From: Arthrobacter psychrochitiniphilus
GTDB taxonomy: Bacteria; Actinomycetota; Actinomycetes; Actinomycetales; Micrococcaceae
DNA: 64,000 nucleotides
Direction of reading: 5' to 3'
Assembly (NCBI RefSeq): GCF_003185915.1
Contig: NZ_QHLZ01000003.1
Span: 172,489 to 236,488 of the forward strand
Both the position numbers and the translations under genes were made by a program. Below, piece by piece: positions 52,703-63,962 of the stretch. Positions within the stretch are counted from its first letter, which is position 1. Each line of letters opens with the position of its first letter. The notes under the pieces are model-generated. The model was given only the letters and a program-made list of their open reading frames with translations, had not been told where the DNA came from and searched no databases.

Positions 52703-52738
52703 AAAGAACCCCCGCACCGTTTGGTGCGGGGGTTCTTT
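52703..52738. terminator. Terminator after rplL
   Basis: 16-bp perfect stem AAAGAACCCCCGCACC (52703-52718) with 52723-52738, GTTT loop, ending TTCTTT. Also faces the minus-strand deacylase stop at 52751. Confidence 0.93.
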
Positions 52739-52750
52739 GTATCTGCGGCC

Positions 52751-53230
52751 TTATTCGGGTGTGGAAATATCCGCCACGGTTGCTTCGAGCGCCACAATGA
52801 GCGCGTCAGCGTCCACGAAGAGGCTGTAGCCGTGCTCTCCGGCGCCCATGGCCACTCGGCGTCCACGGATGCTTTCGTCAACGTAGACGGGCCAGGCGGT
52901 GGTGCTGCCTAAGGCAGTGATGGTGCCGCGTTCGTAGCCGGTGGCGGCGAGGGCCACCTCGGCCGGAGGCATCTGAAGCTTGTTGACACCCACCACGGAA
53001 CGCAGTTTGGGCCAAGAAATTGACCTACCGCCTGGCACCAAGGCGAAGAGGAACGTCCCGTCGCTGCGCTTCAGAACCAAGGTTTTTACAATGTCCCACG
53101 GGGTGATCCCCAGGAGTTCCGCGGCCTCGCTGAGCGAATGTGCAGCGGGCCGCTGAAAGATTTCCACCACCACCCCGCGGGCGGCCGCATCAGCGGCCAC
53201 CCGGGCATGCCCTATGAGCTCTCTGCTCAC
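52751..53230 (-). CDS. YbaK/ProX-type aminoacyl-tRNA deacylase
   Basis: 159 aa from the GTG at 53230, overlapping the thiolase stop by one base; longer frame upstream lies inside thiolase. YbaK/EbsC fold: HSLSEAAELLGITPWDIVKTLVLK with the catalytic-type Lys, FLFALVPGGRSISWPKLRSVVG and YERGTITALGS. The family hydrolyses mischarged tRNAs such as Cys- or Ala-tRNA-Pro in trans. Co-transcribed with thiolase. Exact tRNA specificity unknown. Confidence 0.85.
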   Translation of the reverse strand: MSRELIGHARVAADAAARGVVVEIFQRPAAHSLSEAAELLGITPWDIVKTLVLKRSDGTFLFALVPGGRSISWPKLRSVVGVNKLQMPPAEVALAATGYERGTITALGSTTAWPVYVDESIRGRRVAMGAGEHGYSLFVDADALIVALEATVADISTPE

Positions 53231-54426
53231 TACTGGTCCTTGAACAACAGGAGCGCTTCGCCCTGTCCGCCTCCGCCGCACAAGGAAACAGCCGCCTTGC
53301 CACTTCCTCGACGGTTCAGCTCCATGGCTGCGTGCAGGGCCAGACGGGCGCCGGAAGCGCCAATGGGGTGCCCCAAGGCGATGGCACCTCCATGGATATT
53401 GCACCGATCCAAAGGGAAGTCCAAATCACGCAGGGATTGGACAGCCACGGAACCAAAGGCTTCGTTGATCTCAATGAAGTCCAGGTCGCGGGTGCTCCAG
53501 CCTGCCGTGCTCAGCGCTTTGGCAATGGCGTGGGAGGGCTGGGAATGCAAGGAATTATCGGGACCGGCCACTTGACCGGGAGCGCCCACCACAGCGAGCC
53601 AGCTCAAGCCGTGTTCCTCTGCATAGGCCCGAGATGACAGGACCAGGGCGCTGGCGCCGTCGGAGAGGGGCGAGGAGTTTCCTGCCGTGATGGCGCCGTC
53701 GGCGGTAAAGGCTGGACGCAGGCCAGAAAGGGTGTCCACGGTAGTCTGCGGGCGGATGCCTTCATCCTCGCTCAGCAGCAATGGCTCACCCTTGCGCGTC
53801 GGGACTGCAACGGGAACAATCTCGTCCTTGAATACCCCGGCAGCCACCGCGGCGGCTGCGCGCTGATGGGAAGCCGCAGCCACCTCATCCTGAGCCGTCC
53901 GGCTGATGTTTAGGCGGATGTTGCCGCGCTCGGTGGAAAGGCCCATGGAGTCGTTGTCGAAGGCGTCTGTCAGGCCGTCATGGGCGGCTACATCCAGAGC
54001 CTCGATGGCGCCATAGGTCCAGCCCTGGCGCGATCCTGGCAAGATGTGGGGGGCCCTTGACATGGATTCCTGGCCGCCGGCCACAACCACCGTGGCATCC
54101 CCGCTGCGGATCATGCGAGCAGCATCGATCACAGCGGTGAGGCCGGAGAGGCAAACCTTGTTAATGGTTACGGCGGGTACGTTCCAGCCGATTCCTGCAC
54201 CCACTGAACTCTGGCGTGCCGGATTTTGACCGGCACCTGCTTGGAGCACCTGGCCCATGATTACTTGGTCAATGTCTGCTGCATCAATTCCGCAGCGCGC
54301 CAGCGCCGCGGCAATGGCCTTGGCCCCCAACTCCACGGCGGTAAAAGGCGCCAACTGCCCATTGAGCCGTCCCTGCGGGGTGCGTGCTCCGGCGAGAATT
54401 ACCACATCATTTGCTTGTGACACCAT
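53230..54426 (-). CDS. Acetyl-CoA C-acetyltransferase (thiolase)
   Basis: 398 aa from the ATG at 54426 (MVSQANDVVILAGARTPQGR), with AAGGAG upstream. Thiolase II fold: nucleophile Cys in INKVCLSGLTAVIDAARMI, AGGQESMSRAPHIL, active-site His in GGAIALGHPIGASGARL, second Cys in SLCGGGGQGEALL. Condenses or cleaves acetoacetyl-CoA or longer 3-ketoacyl-CoA. First gene of a two-gene unit inserted, on the opposite strand, between rplL and rpoB. Confidence 0.93.
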   Translation of the reverse strand: MVSQANDVVILAGARTPQGRLNGQLAPFTAVELGAKAIAAALARCGIDAADIDQVIMGQVLQAGAGQNPARQSSVGAGIGWNVPAVTINKVCLSGLTAVIDAARMIRSGDATVVVAGGQESMSRAPHILPGSRQGWTYGAIEALDVAAHDGLTDAFDNDSMGLSTERGNIRLNISRTAQDEVAAASHQRAAAAVAAGVFKDEIVPVAVPTRKGEPLLLSEDEGIRPQTTVDTLSGLRPAFTADGAITAGNSSPLSDGASALVLSSRAYAEEHGLSWLAVVGAPGQVAGPDNSLHSQPSHAIAKALSTAGWSTRDLDFIEINEAFGSVAVQSLRDLDFPLDRCNIHGGAIALGHPIGASGARLALHAAMELNRRGSGKAAVSLCGGGGQGEALLLFKDQ

Positions 54427-54603
54427 GGCCGCACTGCTCCTTGACCCTTGATTGCGCACGGCTCCTCGTTGAGCCGCGCAGCCCTTCCATAGAATCTAAC
54501 AGCACTCATGCCAAGTAAAATTCCTTTGGGTGTCCAGAAGGGCGTTTCAGAGTAATGTTCCTGCCTAATGTGGCTGCGCGACAATGGGAGGGAAAGACCC
54601 CAC

Positions 54604-54632
54604 TTGCGGTTTCTTGGATCTCGGGGTAGACA
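54604..54632 (+). promoter_or_regulatory. Putative rpoBC promoter
   Basis: TTGCGG (54604-54609), 17-bp spacer, TAGACA (54627-54632), 240 bp before rpoB. Best match by eye in the 446-bp thiolase-rpoB gap; a long untranslated leader follows, in which I recognise no motif. Confidence 0.4.
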
Positions 54633-54872
54633 CGCGACCCTTTAAGGGGTAGTGTAGTTCTTTGCGTATCCCTCTTAACCTTCAGCCTTCATATAGCGGT
54701 GGGCTTTGTATCGGACAAGAGTCATGGAAACACGCACCCAAAGGGCAGCATAGCTGTACTTTGATGCGTTTTCTAGGGCTACTTGGCCAGCGTTCCTCCG
54801 GGTTTGATGACCGGGAGAGAAACGGGTGAGGGTTCGTAAGAACAAGCCTGCAGGTCTGTGGAAGGATCCCTC

Positions 54873-57800
54873 TTGGTCGCCTCGAGCACCTCTAATGTAA
54901 ATAACGCTGCAACCGCTATCGATTCAAACAGCACTGATGGTGCAAAGAGTCGCCTCTCATTCGCAAAGATTCACGAGCCGCTTGACGTGCCGAATCTGCT
55001 TGCCCTCCAGACCGAGAGCTTTGACTGGCTCGTAGGTAACGAGCGCTGGCAAGATCGCATGGCGAGCGCTGTGGATGCTGGCGATGACAGCGTGGCCGTC
55101 ACCTCTGGTCTGTCCGACATCTTCGAAGAGATCTCCCCGATTGAGGACTTCCAGGGCACCATGTCCTTGTCCTTCACGGAGCCGGAGTTCTCTGACCCCA
55201 AGTTCACCGTTGACGAATGCAAGGACCGCGACGCCACGTACGCCGCACCCCTGTACGTCAAGGCCGAGTTCATGAACAACATGACCGGTGAAATCAAGCA
55301 GCAGACTGTCTTCATGGGCGATTTCCCGCTCATGACCAACAAGGGCACGTTTGTCATCAATGGCACCGAGCGTGTTGTTGTTTCCCAGCTGGTCCGTTCC
55401 CCGGGTGCTTACTTTGAGCGCACCGCGGATAAGACCAGTGACAAGGAAATCTTCACCGCCAAGATCATCCCCTCACGTGGTGCATGGTTCGAGCTGGAGA
55501 TCGACAAGCGCGATCAGGTTGGTGTTCGCCTGGACCGCAAGCGCAAGCAGTCAGTCACCGTACTGCTGAAGGCGCTGGGCTGGAGCGAAGGCCAGATCCT
55601 TGAAGAGTTTGGCGAGTTCGACTCGATCCGCGCCACCTTGGAAAAGGACGCCACCACCGGCCGCGAAGATGCCTTGCTGGACATCTACCGCAAGCTGCGC
55701 CCGGGCGAGCCGCCCACAGTAGACGCAGCCGATGCACTGCTGCACAACTTGTACTTCAACCCCAAGCGCTACGATCTGGCCAAAGTTGGCCGTTACAAGA
55801 TCAACCGCAAGCTGGGTATTGACCTGCCGTTGAGCAGCCCCGAAGCATCCGTGCTGAGCGTGGATGACATTGTCGCCATGATCAAGTACCTGGTTGCCTT
55901 GCACGCTGGCAACAAGACCACCAAGGGCAAGCGCGACGGCGCCGAGGTTGACTTGCGCGTTGACGTCGACGACATTGACCACTTCGGTAACCGTCGTATC
56001 CGCGCCGTTGGCGAGCTCATCGAGAACCAGGTCCGCACGGGTCTGTCTCGCATGGAGCGAGTTGTCCGCGAGCGTATGACCACTCAGGACGTCGAAGCGA
56101 TCACGCCGCAGACCCTGATCAACATCCGCCCCGTCGTGGCAGCTATCAAGGAGTTCTTCGGAACGTCTCAGCTCTCACAGTTCATGGATCAGAACAACCC
56201 GCTGGCCGGTCTGACGCACAAGCGTCGTCTCTCCGCGCTGGGCCCGGGTGGTCTCTCCCGTGACCGTGCCGGCATGGAAGTTCGTGACGTTCACCCGTCG
56301 CACTACGGCCGCATGTGCCCCATTGAAACCCCTGAAGGCCCCAACATTGGTCTGATCGGTTCCTTGGCTTCCTACGGTCGCATTAACCCCTTCGGCTTCA
56401 TCGAGACCCCGTACCGCCGGGTCAAGGACGGCTTCGTTTCTGACGAGGTTGACTACCTGACAGCTGATGACGAGATGGAAGTTGTTATTGCACAGGCCAA
56501 CGCGCCTTTGGATACCAACAACCACTTCCTGGAAGACTCCGTTCTGGTTCGCCAGCGCGGTGGTGGCGGCGAGCCTGTCTTGATTCCGGCCGACGAGGTC
56601 GAGTACATGGACGTTTCCCCGCGCCAGATGGTGTCAGTGGCTACCGCACTGATTCCGTTCCTCGAGCACGATGACGCCAACCGCGCCCTCATGGGTGCGA
56701 ACATGCAGCGTCAGGCTGTTCCGTTGGTCCGTTCCGAGGCTCCCTTCGTCGGCACCGGCATGGAGCGCGCAACCGCTGTTGACGCCGGTGACGTTGTCAT
56801 CGCCAAGAAGGCCGGTGTGGTTTCGGAGGTTTCCGCCGACGTCGTTGTCATGCTGAATGACGACGGCACGGAAATCAGCTACCCGATCGCCAAGTACCAG
56901 CGTTCAAACCAGGGAACCGCTTACAACCAGCGTGTTCTGGCTTCAGAAGGCCAGCGCCTGGAAGTGGGCGGCATCATTGCCGACGGTCCGGCAACGGACA
57001 TGGGTGAACTTGCCCTGGGTAAGAACCTGTTGGTTGCCTTCATGTCCTGGGAAGGTCACAACTACGAGGATGCCATCATCCTTTCGCAGCGCATTGTTGC
57101 CGAAGATGTGCTCTCCTCAATTCACATCGAAGAGCACGAGATCGATGCCCGCGACACCAAGCTCGGTGCCGAAGAGATCACTCGGGACATCCCGAACGTC
57201 TCCGAGGAAATCCTTGCCGGTCTGGACGAGCGCGGCATCATCCACATCGGTGCCGAAGTTGAAGCTGGCGACATCCTGGTTGGAAAGGTCACGCCTAAGG
57301 GCGAGACCGAGCTGACCCCGGAAGAGCGCCTGCTGCGCGCCATCTTTGGTGAGAAGAGCCGCGAAGTTCGCGACACTTCCTTGAAGGTTCCCCACGGCGA
57401 GTCCGGCACCGTCATCGGTGTGCGCGTCTTTGACCGCGATTCCGAAGATGACCTTCCTCCCGGCGTGAACCAGCTGGTTCGCGTGTACGTTGCCAACAAG
57501 CGCAAGATCACCGATGGTGACAAGCTCGCTGGCCGTCACGGTAACAAGGGTGTTATTTCCAAGATCCTTCCGATCGAAGATATGCCCTTCCTTGCCGACG
57601 GTACCCCTGTTGACATTGTCCTGAACCCCTTGGGTGTGCCAGGGCGAATGAACGTAGGACAGGTCCTGGAGATCCACCTCGGTTGGGTTGCCAAGACCGG
57701 TTGGAAGGTTGAAGGCGAGCCTGACTGGATCAAGAACCTGCCGAACCTGCCCCGCGAAAGCGGCCAGACCAAGGTTGCCACCCCGGTATTCGACGGTGCC

Positions 57801-58391
57801 CGTGATACTGAAATCACTGGTTTGCTCGATTCCACCAACGTCACTCGTGACGGGGAACGCCTGATCGATTCCTCCGGTAAGACCATGTTGTTCGATGGCC
57901 GCTCCGGCGAGCCGTTCCCGGACCCGGTTTCCGTGGGCTATATGTACATCCTGAAACTTCACCACCTGGTGGATGACAAGATCCATGCACGCTCCACAGG
58001 CCCGTACTCCATGATCACCCAGCAGCCCTTGGGCGGTAAGGCGCAGTTCGGTGGACAGCGCTTTGGTGAGATGGAAGTTTGGGCACTGGAAGCTTATGGT
58101 GCGGCGTACACGCTGCAGGAACTGCTGACCATCAAGAGCGATGACATCCATGGCCGCGTGAAGGTTTACGAAGCCATCGTCAAGGGCGAGAACATCCCGG
58201 AGCCCGGTATTCCGGAGTCCTTCAAGGTTCTTATCAAGGAAATGCAGTCGCTGTGCCTGAACGTGGAAGTCCTTTCCACCGACGGCGCCACGATTGAGAT
58301 GCGTGACTCGGATGAAGAAGTCTTCCGGGCCGCGGAAGAGCTGGGCATCGACCTGTCACGGGCCGAGCCAAACTCTGTCGAAGAAGTGTAG
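54873..58391 (+). CDS. rpoB: DNA-directed RNA polymerase subunit beta
   Basis: 1172 aa from the TTG at 54873 ([17 protein letters not shown]), which has GAAGGA at the right distance; the GTG at 54858 is upstream of that site. Forms the catalytic cleft with RpoC. The rifampicin-resistance region begins at residue 430 ([20 protein letters not shown], then [11 protein letters not shown]) and shows no classic resistance substitution. [42 protein letters not shown] and [11 protein letters not shown] are conserved. Followed by a hairpin and rpoC. Confidence 0.98.
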   Translation: MVASSTSNVNNAATAIDSNSTDGAKSRLSFAKIHEPLDVPNLLALQTESFDWLVGNERWQDRMASAVDAGDDSVAVTSGLSDIFEEISPIEDFQGTMSLSFTEPEFSDPKFTVDECKDRDATYAAPLYVKAEFMNNMTGEIKQQTVFMGDFPLMTNKGTFVINGTERVVVSQLVRSPGAYFERTADKTSDKEIFTAKIIPSRGAWFELEIDKRDQVGVRLDRKRKQSVTVLLKALGWSEGQILEEFGEFDSIRATLEKDATTGREDALLDIYRKLRPGEPPTVDAADALLHNLYFNPKRYDLAKVGRYKINRKLGIDLPLSSPEASVLSVDDIVAMIKYLVALHAGNKTTKGKRDGAEVDLRVDVDDIDHFGNRRIRAVGELIENQVRTGLSRMERVVRERMTTQDVEAITPQTLINIRPVVAAIKEFFGTSQLSQFMDQNNPLAGLTHKRRLSALGPGGLSRDRAGMEVRDVHPSHYGRMCPIETPEGPNIGLIGSLASYGRINPFGFIETPYRRVKDGFVSDEVDYLTADDEMEVVIAQANAPLDTNNHFLEDSVLVRQRGGGGEPVLIPADEVEYMDVSPRQMVSVATALIPFLEHDDANRALMGANMQRQAVPLVRSEAPFVGTGMERATAVDAGDVVIAKKAGVVSEVSADVVVMLNDDGTEISYPIAKYQRSNQGTAYNQRVLASEGQRLEVGGIIADGPATDMGELALGKNLLVAFMSWEGHNYEDAIILSQRIVAEDVLSSIHIEEHEIDARDTKLGAEEITRDIPNVSEEILAGLDERGIIHIGAEVEAGDILVGKVTPKGETELTPEERLLRAIFGEKSREVRDTSLKVPHGESGTVIGVRVFDRDSEDDLPPGVNQLVRVYVANKRKITDGDKLAGRHGNKGVISKILPIEDMPFLADGTPVDIVLNPLGVPGRMNVGQVLEIHLGWVAKTGWKVEGEPDWIKNLPNLPRESGQTKVATPVFDGARDTEITGLLDSTNVTRDGERLIDSSGKTMLFDGRSGEPFPDPVSVGYMYILKLHHLVDDKIHARSTGPYSMITQQPLGGKAQFGGQRFGEMEVWALEAYGAAYTLQELLTIKSDDIHGRVKVYEAIVKGENIPEPGIPESFKVLIKEMQSLCLNVEVLSTDGATIEMRDSDEEVFRAAEELGIDLSRAEPNSVEEV

Positions 58392-58400
58392 CTAGGGGCC

Positions 58401-58428
58401 GACGGCGGCACTCACCCGCCGCCGTCGT
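58401..58428 (+). other. rpoB-rpoC intergenic hairpin
   Basis: CGACGGCGGC (58401-58410) and GCCGCCGTCG (58419-58428), perfect, 8-nt loop, 9 bp after the rpoB stop. May be a processing or partial-termination site; no T-run beyond GTT. Confidence 0.6.
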
Positions 58429-58497
58429 TCCTTCCGCTTCCTCCCGTACCCGCCACAGACTTTCAGACTTTAGAGAATTAGAGAGAACAGGACCCAT

Positions 58498-61400
58498 ATG
58501 TCCAGCGAATCCTCCTTCGGCAGTATGCAGATTGGCCTGGCCACCGCGCAAGATATTCGCGACTGGAGCCACGGCGAAGTCAAGAAGCCGGAAACCATCA
58601 ACTACCGCACGCTCAAGCCGGAAAAAGACGGTCTTTTCTGTGAAAAGATCTTCGGGCCTTCCCGTGACTGGGAATGCTACTGCGGTAAGTACAAGCGCGT
58701 GCGTTTCAAGGGCATCATCTGTGAGCGTTGTGGTGTTGAAGTCACCCGCGCCAAGGTGCGCCGTGAGCGCATGGGCCACATTGAGCTGGCAGCTCCCGTT
58801 ACCCACATCTGGTACTTCAAGGGCGTTCCCTCGCGCTTGGGTTACCTGCTAGATCTAGCCCCGAAGGACCTTGAAAAGGTCATCTACTTCGCGGCTTACA
58901 TGATCACCAGCGTTGATGACGCTGCCCGCCATGAAGAACTGCCGAACCTCCAGATTGAGCACGACCTGGAAAAGAAGCGCATGGTCGATACTCGCGATAA
59001 CGATATCGCCACCATTGCCCGTGACCTCGAAGGCGAGCTTGCCCGCCTGGAAGGTGAAGGCGCCAAGGCAGCCGATAAGAAGAAGGCCCGTGACTCCGCG
59101 GACCGTCAGATGGCCAATGTGCGCAAGCGCGCTGACGCCGACATCGACCGCCTCGAGCAGGTTTGGGACCGGTTCAAGGCTCTCAAGGTTGCTGACTTGG
59201 AAGGTGACGAAGCCCTCTACCGCGAACTGCGCGAGCGCTACGGCATGTTCTTTGAAGGTTCCATGGGTGCCGAAGCCATCAAGAGCCGTCTTGAGACGTT
59301 CGACATGGCCGGCGAAGCCGAGATCCTGCGCGACATCATTGCCAACGGCAAGGGCCAGCGTAAAACCCGCGCCCTGAAGCGACTGAAGGTTGTCAACGCA
59401 TTCCTGACCACCAACAACAGCCCGCTTGGCATGGTTCTGGACGCTGTCCCGGTGATTCCGCCGGAACTGCGCCCCATGGTTCAGCTCGACGGTGGCCGTT
59501 TCGCCACCTCGGACCTGAACGATCTGTACCGTCGCGTGATCAACCGCAACAACCGTCTCAAGCGACTGCTTGATTTGGGCGCTCCGGAGATCATTGTCAA
59601 CAACGAAAAGCGCATGCTTCAAGAAGCTGTGGACTCTTTGTTTGACAATGGCCGCCGCGGCCGTCCTGTCACCGGACCGGGCAACCGTCCGCTGAAGTCA
59701 CTGAGCGACATGCTCAAGGGCAAGCAGGGTCGTTTCCGTCAGAACCTCCTCGGCAAGCGTGTTGACTACTCCGGCCGTTCGGTCATTGTGGTTGGCCCGC
59801 AGCTGAAGCTGCACCAGTGTGGTCTGCCCAAGCAGATGGCGTTGGAGCTCTTCAAGCCGTTCGTGATGAAGCGCTTGGTTGACCTCAACCATGCACAGAA
59901 CATCAAGAGCGCCAAGCGCATGGTGGAGCGTTTCCGTCCCCAGGTGTGGGATGTTCTCGAAGAGATCATCACCGAGCACCCGGTTCTGCTGAACCGTGCA
60001 CCAACCCTGCACCGTTTGGGTATCCAGGCGTTCGAGCCCCAGCTTGTTGAAGGTAAGGCAATTCAGCTTCACCCGCTGGTTTGTGGCGCCTTCAACGCTG
60101 ACTTCGACGGCGACCAGATGGCAGTTCACCTGCCGCTGAGCCCCGAGGCTCAGGCCGAAGCTCGCATCTTGATGCTGTCCTCGAACAACATTTTGAAGCC
60201 TTCAGATGGCCGTCCGGTGACTCTGCCTTCGCAGGATATGATCATTGGCCTGTACCACTTGACCACCAAGCGTGAGGGTTCAGTGGGCGAAGGCCGTGTG
60301 TTCTCCACCGCGGCTGAAGCTGTCATGGCGTTCGACGCCGGTGAGTTGCACTTGAACTCACAGGTCAAGATCCGCCTGGAAGACTTTATCCCCGGTGCCG
60401 AGCGCAAGGGCCCGGAAGGCTTCGAAGCTGGCGGTAGTGCCATCATCGATACCTCACTGGGACAGGTGCTCTTCAACGACACCCTGCCTGCTGACTACCC
60501 CTGGGTGGAAGCAGTGGCAGATAAGGGCCAGCTCTCCGAGATCGTCAACGACCTCGCCGAGCGGTACCCCAAGGTTGTTGTGGCAGCAACACTGGATAAC
60601 TTGAAGGATGCCGGTTTCTACTGGGCAACCCGATCAGGAATCACCGTTGCCATCTCCGACATTGAGGTCCCTGCTGCGAAGCCGGCTATCTTGGAGAGCT
60701 ACGAGGTCAAGGCCGCCAAGGTCCAGGCTCAGTATGACAAGGGTCTGATCGCTGACGACGAGCGCCGCCAGGAGCTCATCGACATCTGGAACCAGGCAAC
60801 CAACGAGATCGCAGACGTTATGCGTGACTCGTTCGCCGCATCCAACACGATCAACCGTATGGTTTCCTCCGGTGCCCGTGGTAACTGGATGCAGGTTCGC
60901 CAGATTGCCGGTATCCGTGGCCTGGTGGCCAACCCTAAGGGTGAAATTATTCCCCGTCCCATCAAGTCCTCCTACCGTGAGGGCCTGTCGGTTCTGGAAT
61001 ACTTCATCGCCACACACGGTGCCCGTAAGGGTCTGGCTGATACCGCTTTGCGTACCGCTAACTCCGGTTACCTGACGCGCCGTCTGGTTGACGTTTCACA
61101 GGATGTCATCGTTCGCGAAGACGATTGTGGCACTGAGCGTGGCCTGACCCTGCCCATCGCAGTGGTTGATTCCATGGGTGAGATCGTACTGCACGAGGAA
61201 GTCGAGAACAGCGTTTACGCCCGTACCTTGGCTGCCGAAGTAGTGGACGCATCCGGTGCTGTCCTGGCCGAGGCCGGGGACGATGTTGGAGATGTCCTCA
61301 TTGCCAAGCTGTTCGCAGCAGGCATTGAAGAGATCAAGGTCCGTTCAGTGCTCACCTGTGAGTCAACTGTTGGTACCTGCGCCCTTTGCTACGGCCGTTC

Positions 61401-62400
61401 CTTGGCCACGGGCAAGACCGTGGACATTGGTGAGGCTGTCGGTATTATTGCCGCTCAGTCCATTGGTGAGCCCGGTACTCAGCTGACCATGCGTACCTTC
61501 CACACCGGTGGTGCTGTTTCGGCCAGCCGTGGCGAGGACATCACCCAGGGTCTGCCCCGTATCCAGGAGCTCTTCGAAGCACGTACCCCCAAGGGTGTGG
61601 CTCCGATCGCAGAAGCTGCCGGCCGCATCAACATTGATGAGTCCGAAAAGACGATGCGTCTGATCCTCACACCGGACGACGGCACTGAAGAGATCGCCTA
61701 CCCGGTACTGCGACGCGCACGCCTGCAGGTTGCTGATGGCGAGCATGTTGAAGTTGGCCAGAAGCTGATTGTGGGTGCTGTTGACCCCAAGCAGGTTCTG
61801 CGTATCCTCGGCCCGCGTGCCGCTCAGAAGCACCTCGTTGAGGAAGTTCAGGGCGTTTACCGCAGCCAGGGTGTGGGTATCCACGACAAGCACGTCGAGG
61901 TTATTGTCCGCCAGATGCTGCGCCGCGTAACGGTCATCGAGTCCGGTGACTCGAAGCTGCTGCCCGGTGAGCTTGCCGAGCGTGGCCGCTTCGAAACGGA
62001 AAACCGTCGCGTCGTGTCCGAGGGCAAGAAGCCGGCATCAGGTCGTAACGAGCTGATGGGTATCACCAAGGCTTCTTTGGCTACCGAATCATGGCTCTCC
62101 GCCGCATCCTTCCAGGAGACCACTCGCGTTCTGACGCAGGCGGCCATGGAAGGGAAGTCGGATCCGTTGTTGGGTCTGAAGGAGAACGTGATCATCGGTA
62201 AGTTGATCCCTGCCGGCACCGGCCTTCCGCGCTACACCAACGTCACGGTGGAGCCCACGGAAGAGGCCAAGGCCAATCTGTTCACCGGTCCGAGCGCATT
62301 CAGCGACTTTGACTACGTGGGCGGCGTAGGAGATTTGGGCAACGAGTTCCGTGCCATCCCCTTGGATGACTACGATCTCGGTACCAACTTCTCCGGCTGA
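58498..62400 (+). CDS. rpoC: DNA-directed RNA polymerase subunit beta'
   Basis: 1300 aa. N-terminal zinc ribbon with Cys60, Cys62, Cys75 and Cys78 (ECYCGKYK... ICERCGVEV), the catalytic [12 protein letters not shown] with Asp535, Asp537 and Asp539 binding Mg2+, bridge-helix/trigger-loop region ([29 protein letters not shown]) and second zinc site [13 protein letters not shown]. Contains the actinobacterial coiled helical insert at residues 140-220 (Lys/Glu/Arg-rich, [26 protein letters not shown]). ATG with GAGAGAACAGGA before it; 106 bp from rpoB. Confidence 0.98.
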   Translation: MSSESSFGSMQIGLATAQDIRDWSHGEVKKPETINYRTLKPEKDGLFCEKIFGPSRDWECYCGKYKRVRFKGIICERCGVEVTRAKVRRERMGHIELAAPVTHIWYFKGVPSRLGYLLDLAPKDLEKVIYFAAYMITSVDDAARHEELPNLQIEHDLEKKRMVDTRDNDIATIARDLEGELARLEGEGAKAADKKKARDSADRQMANVRKRADADIDRLEQVWDRFKALKVADLEGDEALYRELRERYGMFFEGSMGAEAIKSRLETFDMAGEAEILRDIIANGKGQRKTRALKRLKVVNAFLTTNNSPLGMVLDAVPVIPPELRPMVQLDGGRFATSDLNDLYRRVINRNNRLKRLLDLGAPEIIVNNEKRMLQEAVDSLFDNGRRGRPVTGPGNRPLKSLSDMLKGKQGRFRQNLLGKRVDYSGRSVIVVGPQLKLHQCGLPKQMALELFKPFVMKRLVDLNHAQNIKSAKRMVERFRPQVWDVLEEIITEHPVLLNRAPTLHRLGIQAFEPQLVEGKAIQLHPLVCGAFNADFDGDQMAVHLPLSPEAQAEARILMLSSNNILKPSDGRPVTLPSQDMIIGLYHLTTKREGSVGEGRVFSTAAEAVMAFDAGELHLNSQVKIRLEDFIPGAERKGPEGFEAGGSAIIDTSLGQVLFNDTLPADYPWVEAVADKGQLSEIVNDLAERYPKVVVAATLDNLKDAGFYWATRSGITVAISDIEVPAAKPAILESYEVKAAKVQAQYDKGLIADDERRQELIDIWNQATNEIADVMRDSFAASNTINRMVSSGARGNWMQVRQIAGIRGLVANPKGEIIPRPIKSSYREGLSVLEYFIATHGARKGLADTALRTANSGYLTRRLVDVSQDVIVREDDCGTERGLTLPIAVVDSMGEIVLHEEVENSVYARTLAAEVVDASGAVLAEAGDDVGDVLIAKLFAAGIEEIKVRSVLTCESTVGTCALCYGRSLATGKTVDIGEAVGIIAAQSIGEPGTQLTMRTFHTGGAVSASRGEDITQGLPRIQELFEARTPKGVAPIAEAAGRINIDESEKTMRLILTPDDGTEEIAYPVLRRARLQVADGEHVEVGQKLIVGAVDPKQVLRILGPRAAQKHLVEEVQGVYRSQGVGIHDKHVEVIVRQMLRRVTVIESGDSKLLPGELAERGRFETENRRVVSEGKKPASGRNELMGITKASLATESWLSAASFQETTRVLTQAAMEGKSDPLLGLKENVIIGKLIPAGTGLPRYTNVTVEPTEEAKANLFTGPSAFSDFDYVGGVGDLGNEFRAIPLDDYDLGTNFSG

Positions 62401-62473
62401 CATGCCGATAGTGCGCTAAGGGAGTTGCCGAAGGACCCGAACTGAGCTTGCGAAGTTTGGGAGGCAACGACCG

Positions 62474-62508
62474 GGCGGTGAGTCACCTTGCAAAGGTGAC
62501 TCACCGCC
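62474..62508. terminator. rpoBC terminator
   Basis: 16-bp perfect stem GGCGGTGAGTCACCTT (62474-62489) with 62493-62508, 3-nt loop, 73 bp after the rpoC stop and facing the phospholipase gene end at 62566. Confidence 0.88.
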
Positions 62509-62565
62509 GTCGTGCTTTAACATGGCTCCCTCACTTTAGGGTGTTATTTTAGGAACGCTCCTGCG

Positions 62566-63561
62566 CTAGCCCAAGCTGTAGTCGCCGGACTTCCACTTAT
62601 CCCAGTCCCAGGTGGTCAGGAATTTCTGACCGCTGCTCATCCCCCGGCCAAACATGGTGCTTTTGTCTGCGGGGGAGAGGTGGAAGTCGGTGGCCTGATA
62701 AGGGGTGGTGTTGACAAAAATGGTGCGCGAACTTGCTTGGGGATTGTTCACGTAGGCGTTGTCGTGGGCACTCATCATGGTCGCTAGCAATGACTTGGCC
62801 AGCGCCACGTTGGTGTTGTCAGGACTCCAATCTGTGGTGCGAATAGTTCTCTGGCCAGAAAGTTTGACGCCGATGGTTGGCCAGCGTGACTCCTTCCCGT
62901 CATTTCGATCAAAGATGGCCATAGGGAAATTGGACAGCAGCCCACCGTCGGCACAAACAATGTGGTCGTGACCTGTGAGAGTTGGATCGGCCTGCATCTT
63001 CCAAGGGCGGAAGAAAAAGGGGATGGACGCGGAAGCCCTAATAGCGTCCGCCACCGGTATCATGTCCGGGTCCATCCCCAGAAGCGACTGGTAGTCCCAC
63101 GGTAGGCGCAGCATGATGCCGCGTGAAACGTCTGAAACTATGACAACCAGCTTGTATCGCTGTTCAGGCGGAAGCGCGCTGCCAGGATCGTCATCCCTCA
63201 AATCCGCCCAGGTTCGTACGCCCTGAGCGGCCAGTGTTTCGGCGATCCAGTCGTGCATGAAGCCACCAACGAACAAGCCCTCGTGCAAGAACAGGCCGGT
63301 GGCCGGCCCAATACCGGGGATGTGCTCTAGGAAACCCTGCTTGTCCTCAAACTTGGCAAAATCCAACGACTCCATGACGTTCTTCACCTGTGCCGGTGTC
63401 ATTCCTGACGCCAGAAAAGCGGCCACGATGGCCCCTGCGGAGGTGCCCGCAATCCGGTGGAAAGTGTAAGGGTCACTGTGTGCTGCCAAGGCCGTCACCG
63501 CCCCGACAAGGCTGGAGCCCTTGACTCCGCCACCCTCAAGAACTAAATCCGTATCCGCCAT
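62566..63561 (-). CDS. Patatin-like phospholipase
   Basis: 331 aa from the ATG at 63561 (MADTDLVLEGGGVKGSSLVGAV). Oxyanion loop GGGVKG, nucleophile Ser in the GTSAGAIVAAFLASG elbow, and catalytic Asp in CADGGLLSNFP, together the Ser-Asp dyad of bacterial patatin-like lipid acyl hydrolases. No signal peptide, so cytoplasmic or exported another way. On the minus strand between rpoC and rpsL. Substrate (membrane phospholipid or other acyl ester) not predictable. Confidence 0.9.
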   Translation of the reverse strand: MADTDLVLEGGGVKGSSLVGAVTALAAHSDPYTFHRIAGTSAGAIVAAFLASGMTPAQVKNVMESLDFAKFEDKQGFLEHIPGIGPATGLFLHEGLFVGGFMHDWIAETLAAQGVRTWADLRDDDPGSALPPEQRYKLVVIVSDVSRGIMLRLPWDYQSLLGMDPDMIPVADAIRASASIPFFFRPWKMQADPTLTGHDHIVCADGGLLSNFPMAIFDRNDGKESRWPTIGVKLSGQRTIRTTDWSPDNTNVALAKSLLATMMSAHDNAYVNNPQASSRTIFVNTTPYQATDFHLSPADKSTMFGRGMSSGQKFLTTWDWDKWKSGDYSLG

Positions 63562-63962
63562 GACGCACCGCAATTCGACAACATCCCACTCCGCATGAGG
63601 GGCTCCGCCAGCCCACAGGCCAGCTTTTAGAGTCGCGGGGTAATTAGTACAATGCGCTTGTGCAGTGCATGTGTCAAGCATGAGTTGACCTCGATTTCAG
63701 TGCTGGGGCAATGTAGTGGTAACGTAGTGAGTAATTGTTAGTGTGGCAGTGGATAAGAGCGTCAATTTTCTTCGGAAAGTGGATGCGGGTCCGGGTTGTA
63801 CGGTTCTTGTACAGCGAATGCCACATTTTTGCATGCCTAGGCGCTGTGAAGTCGCCAAGTCTGCGACTACCAGTAAAAGGCTTTCCCCGTAGGTCGATTC
63901 ATTTTGATCAGCGGGGCCGGCAACACGAGAATCCACTCGAGAAAACAACGGAGAACACGAAA
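63562..63962. other. Divergent intergenic region: phospholipase / rpsL promoters
   Basis: 400 bp without a credible gene. On the minus strand TTGACA (complement of 63672-63677) could be the -35 of the phospholipase gene, with CATTGT 17 bp on. On the plus side it must hold the str-operon promoter and leader, but I see only a TTGTAC direct repeat (about 63797 and 63807) and no convincing -10. GGAGA precedes rpsL. Confidence 0.45.

Noticed and set aside
57117-58151. 344-aa minus-strand frame opposite rpoB
   Set aside because: Shadow of rpoB codon usage; the plus-strand protein is conserved throughout.
58401-58428. rpoB terminator
   Set aside because: The hairpin lacks a T-run and rpoC follows closely without a visible promoter, so it was listed only as an intergenic hairpin.
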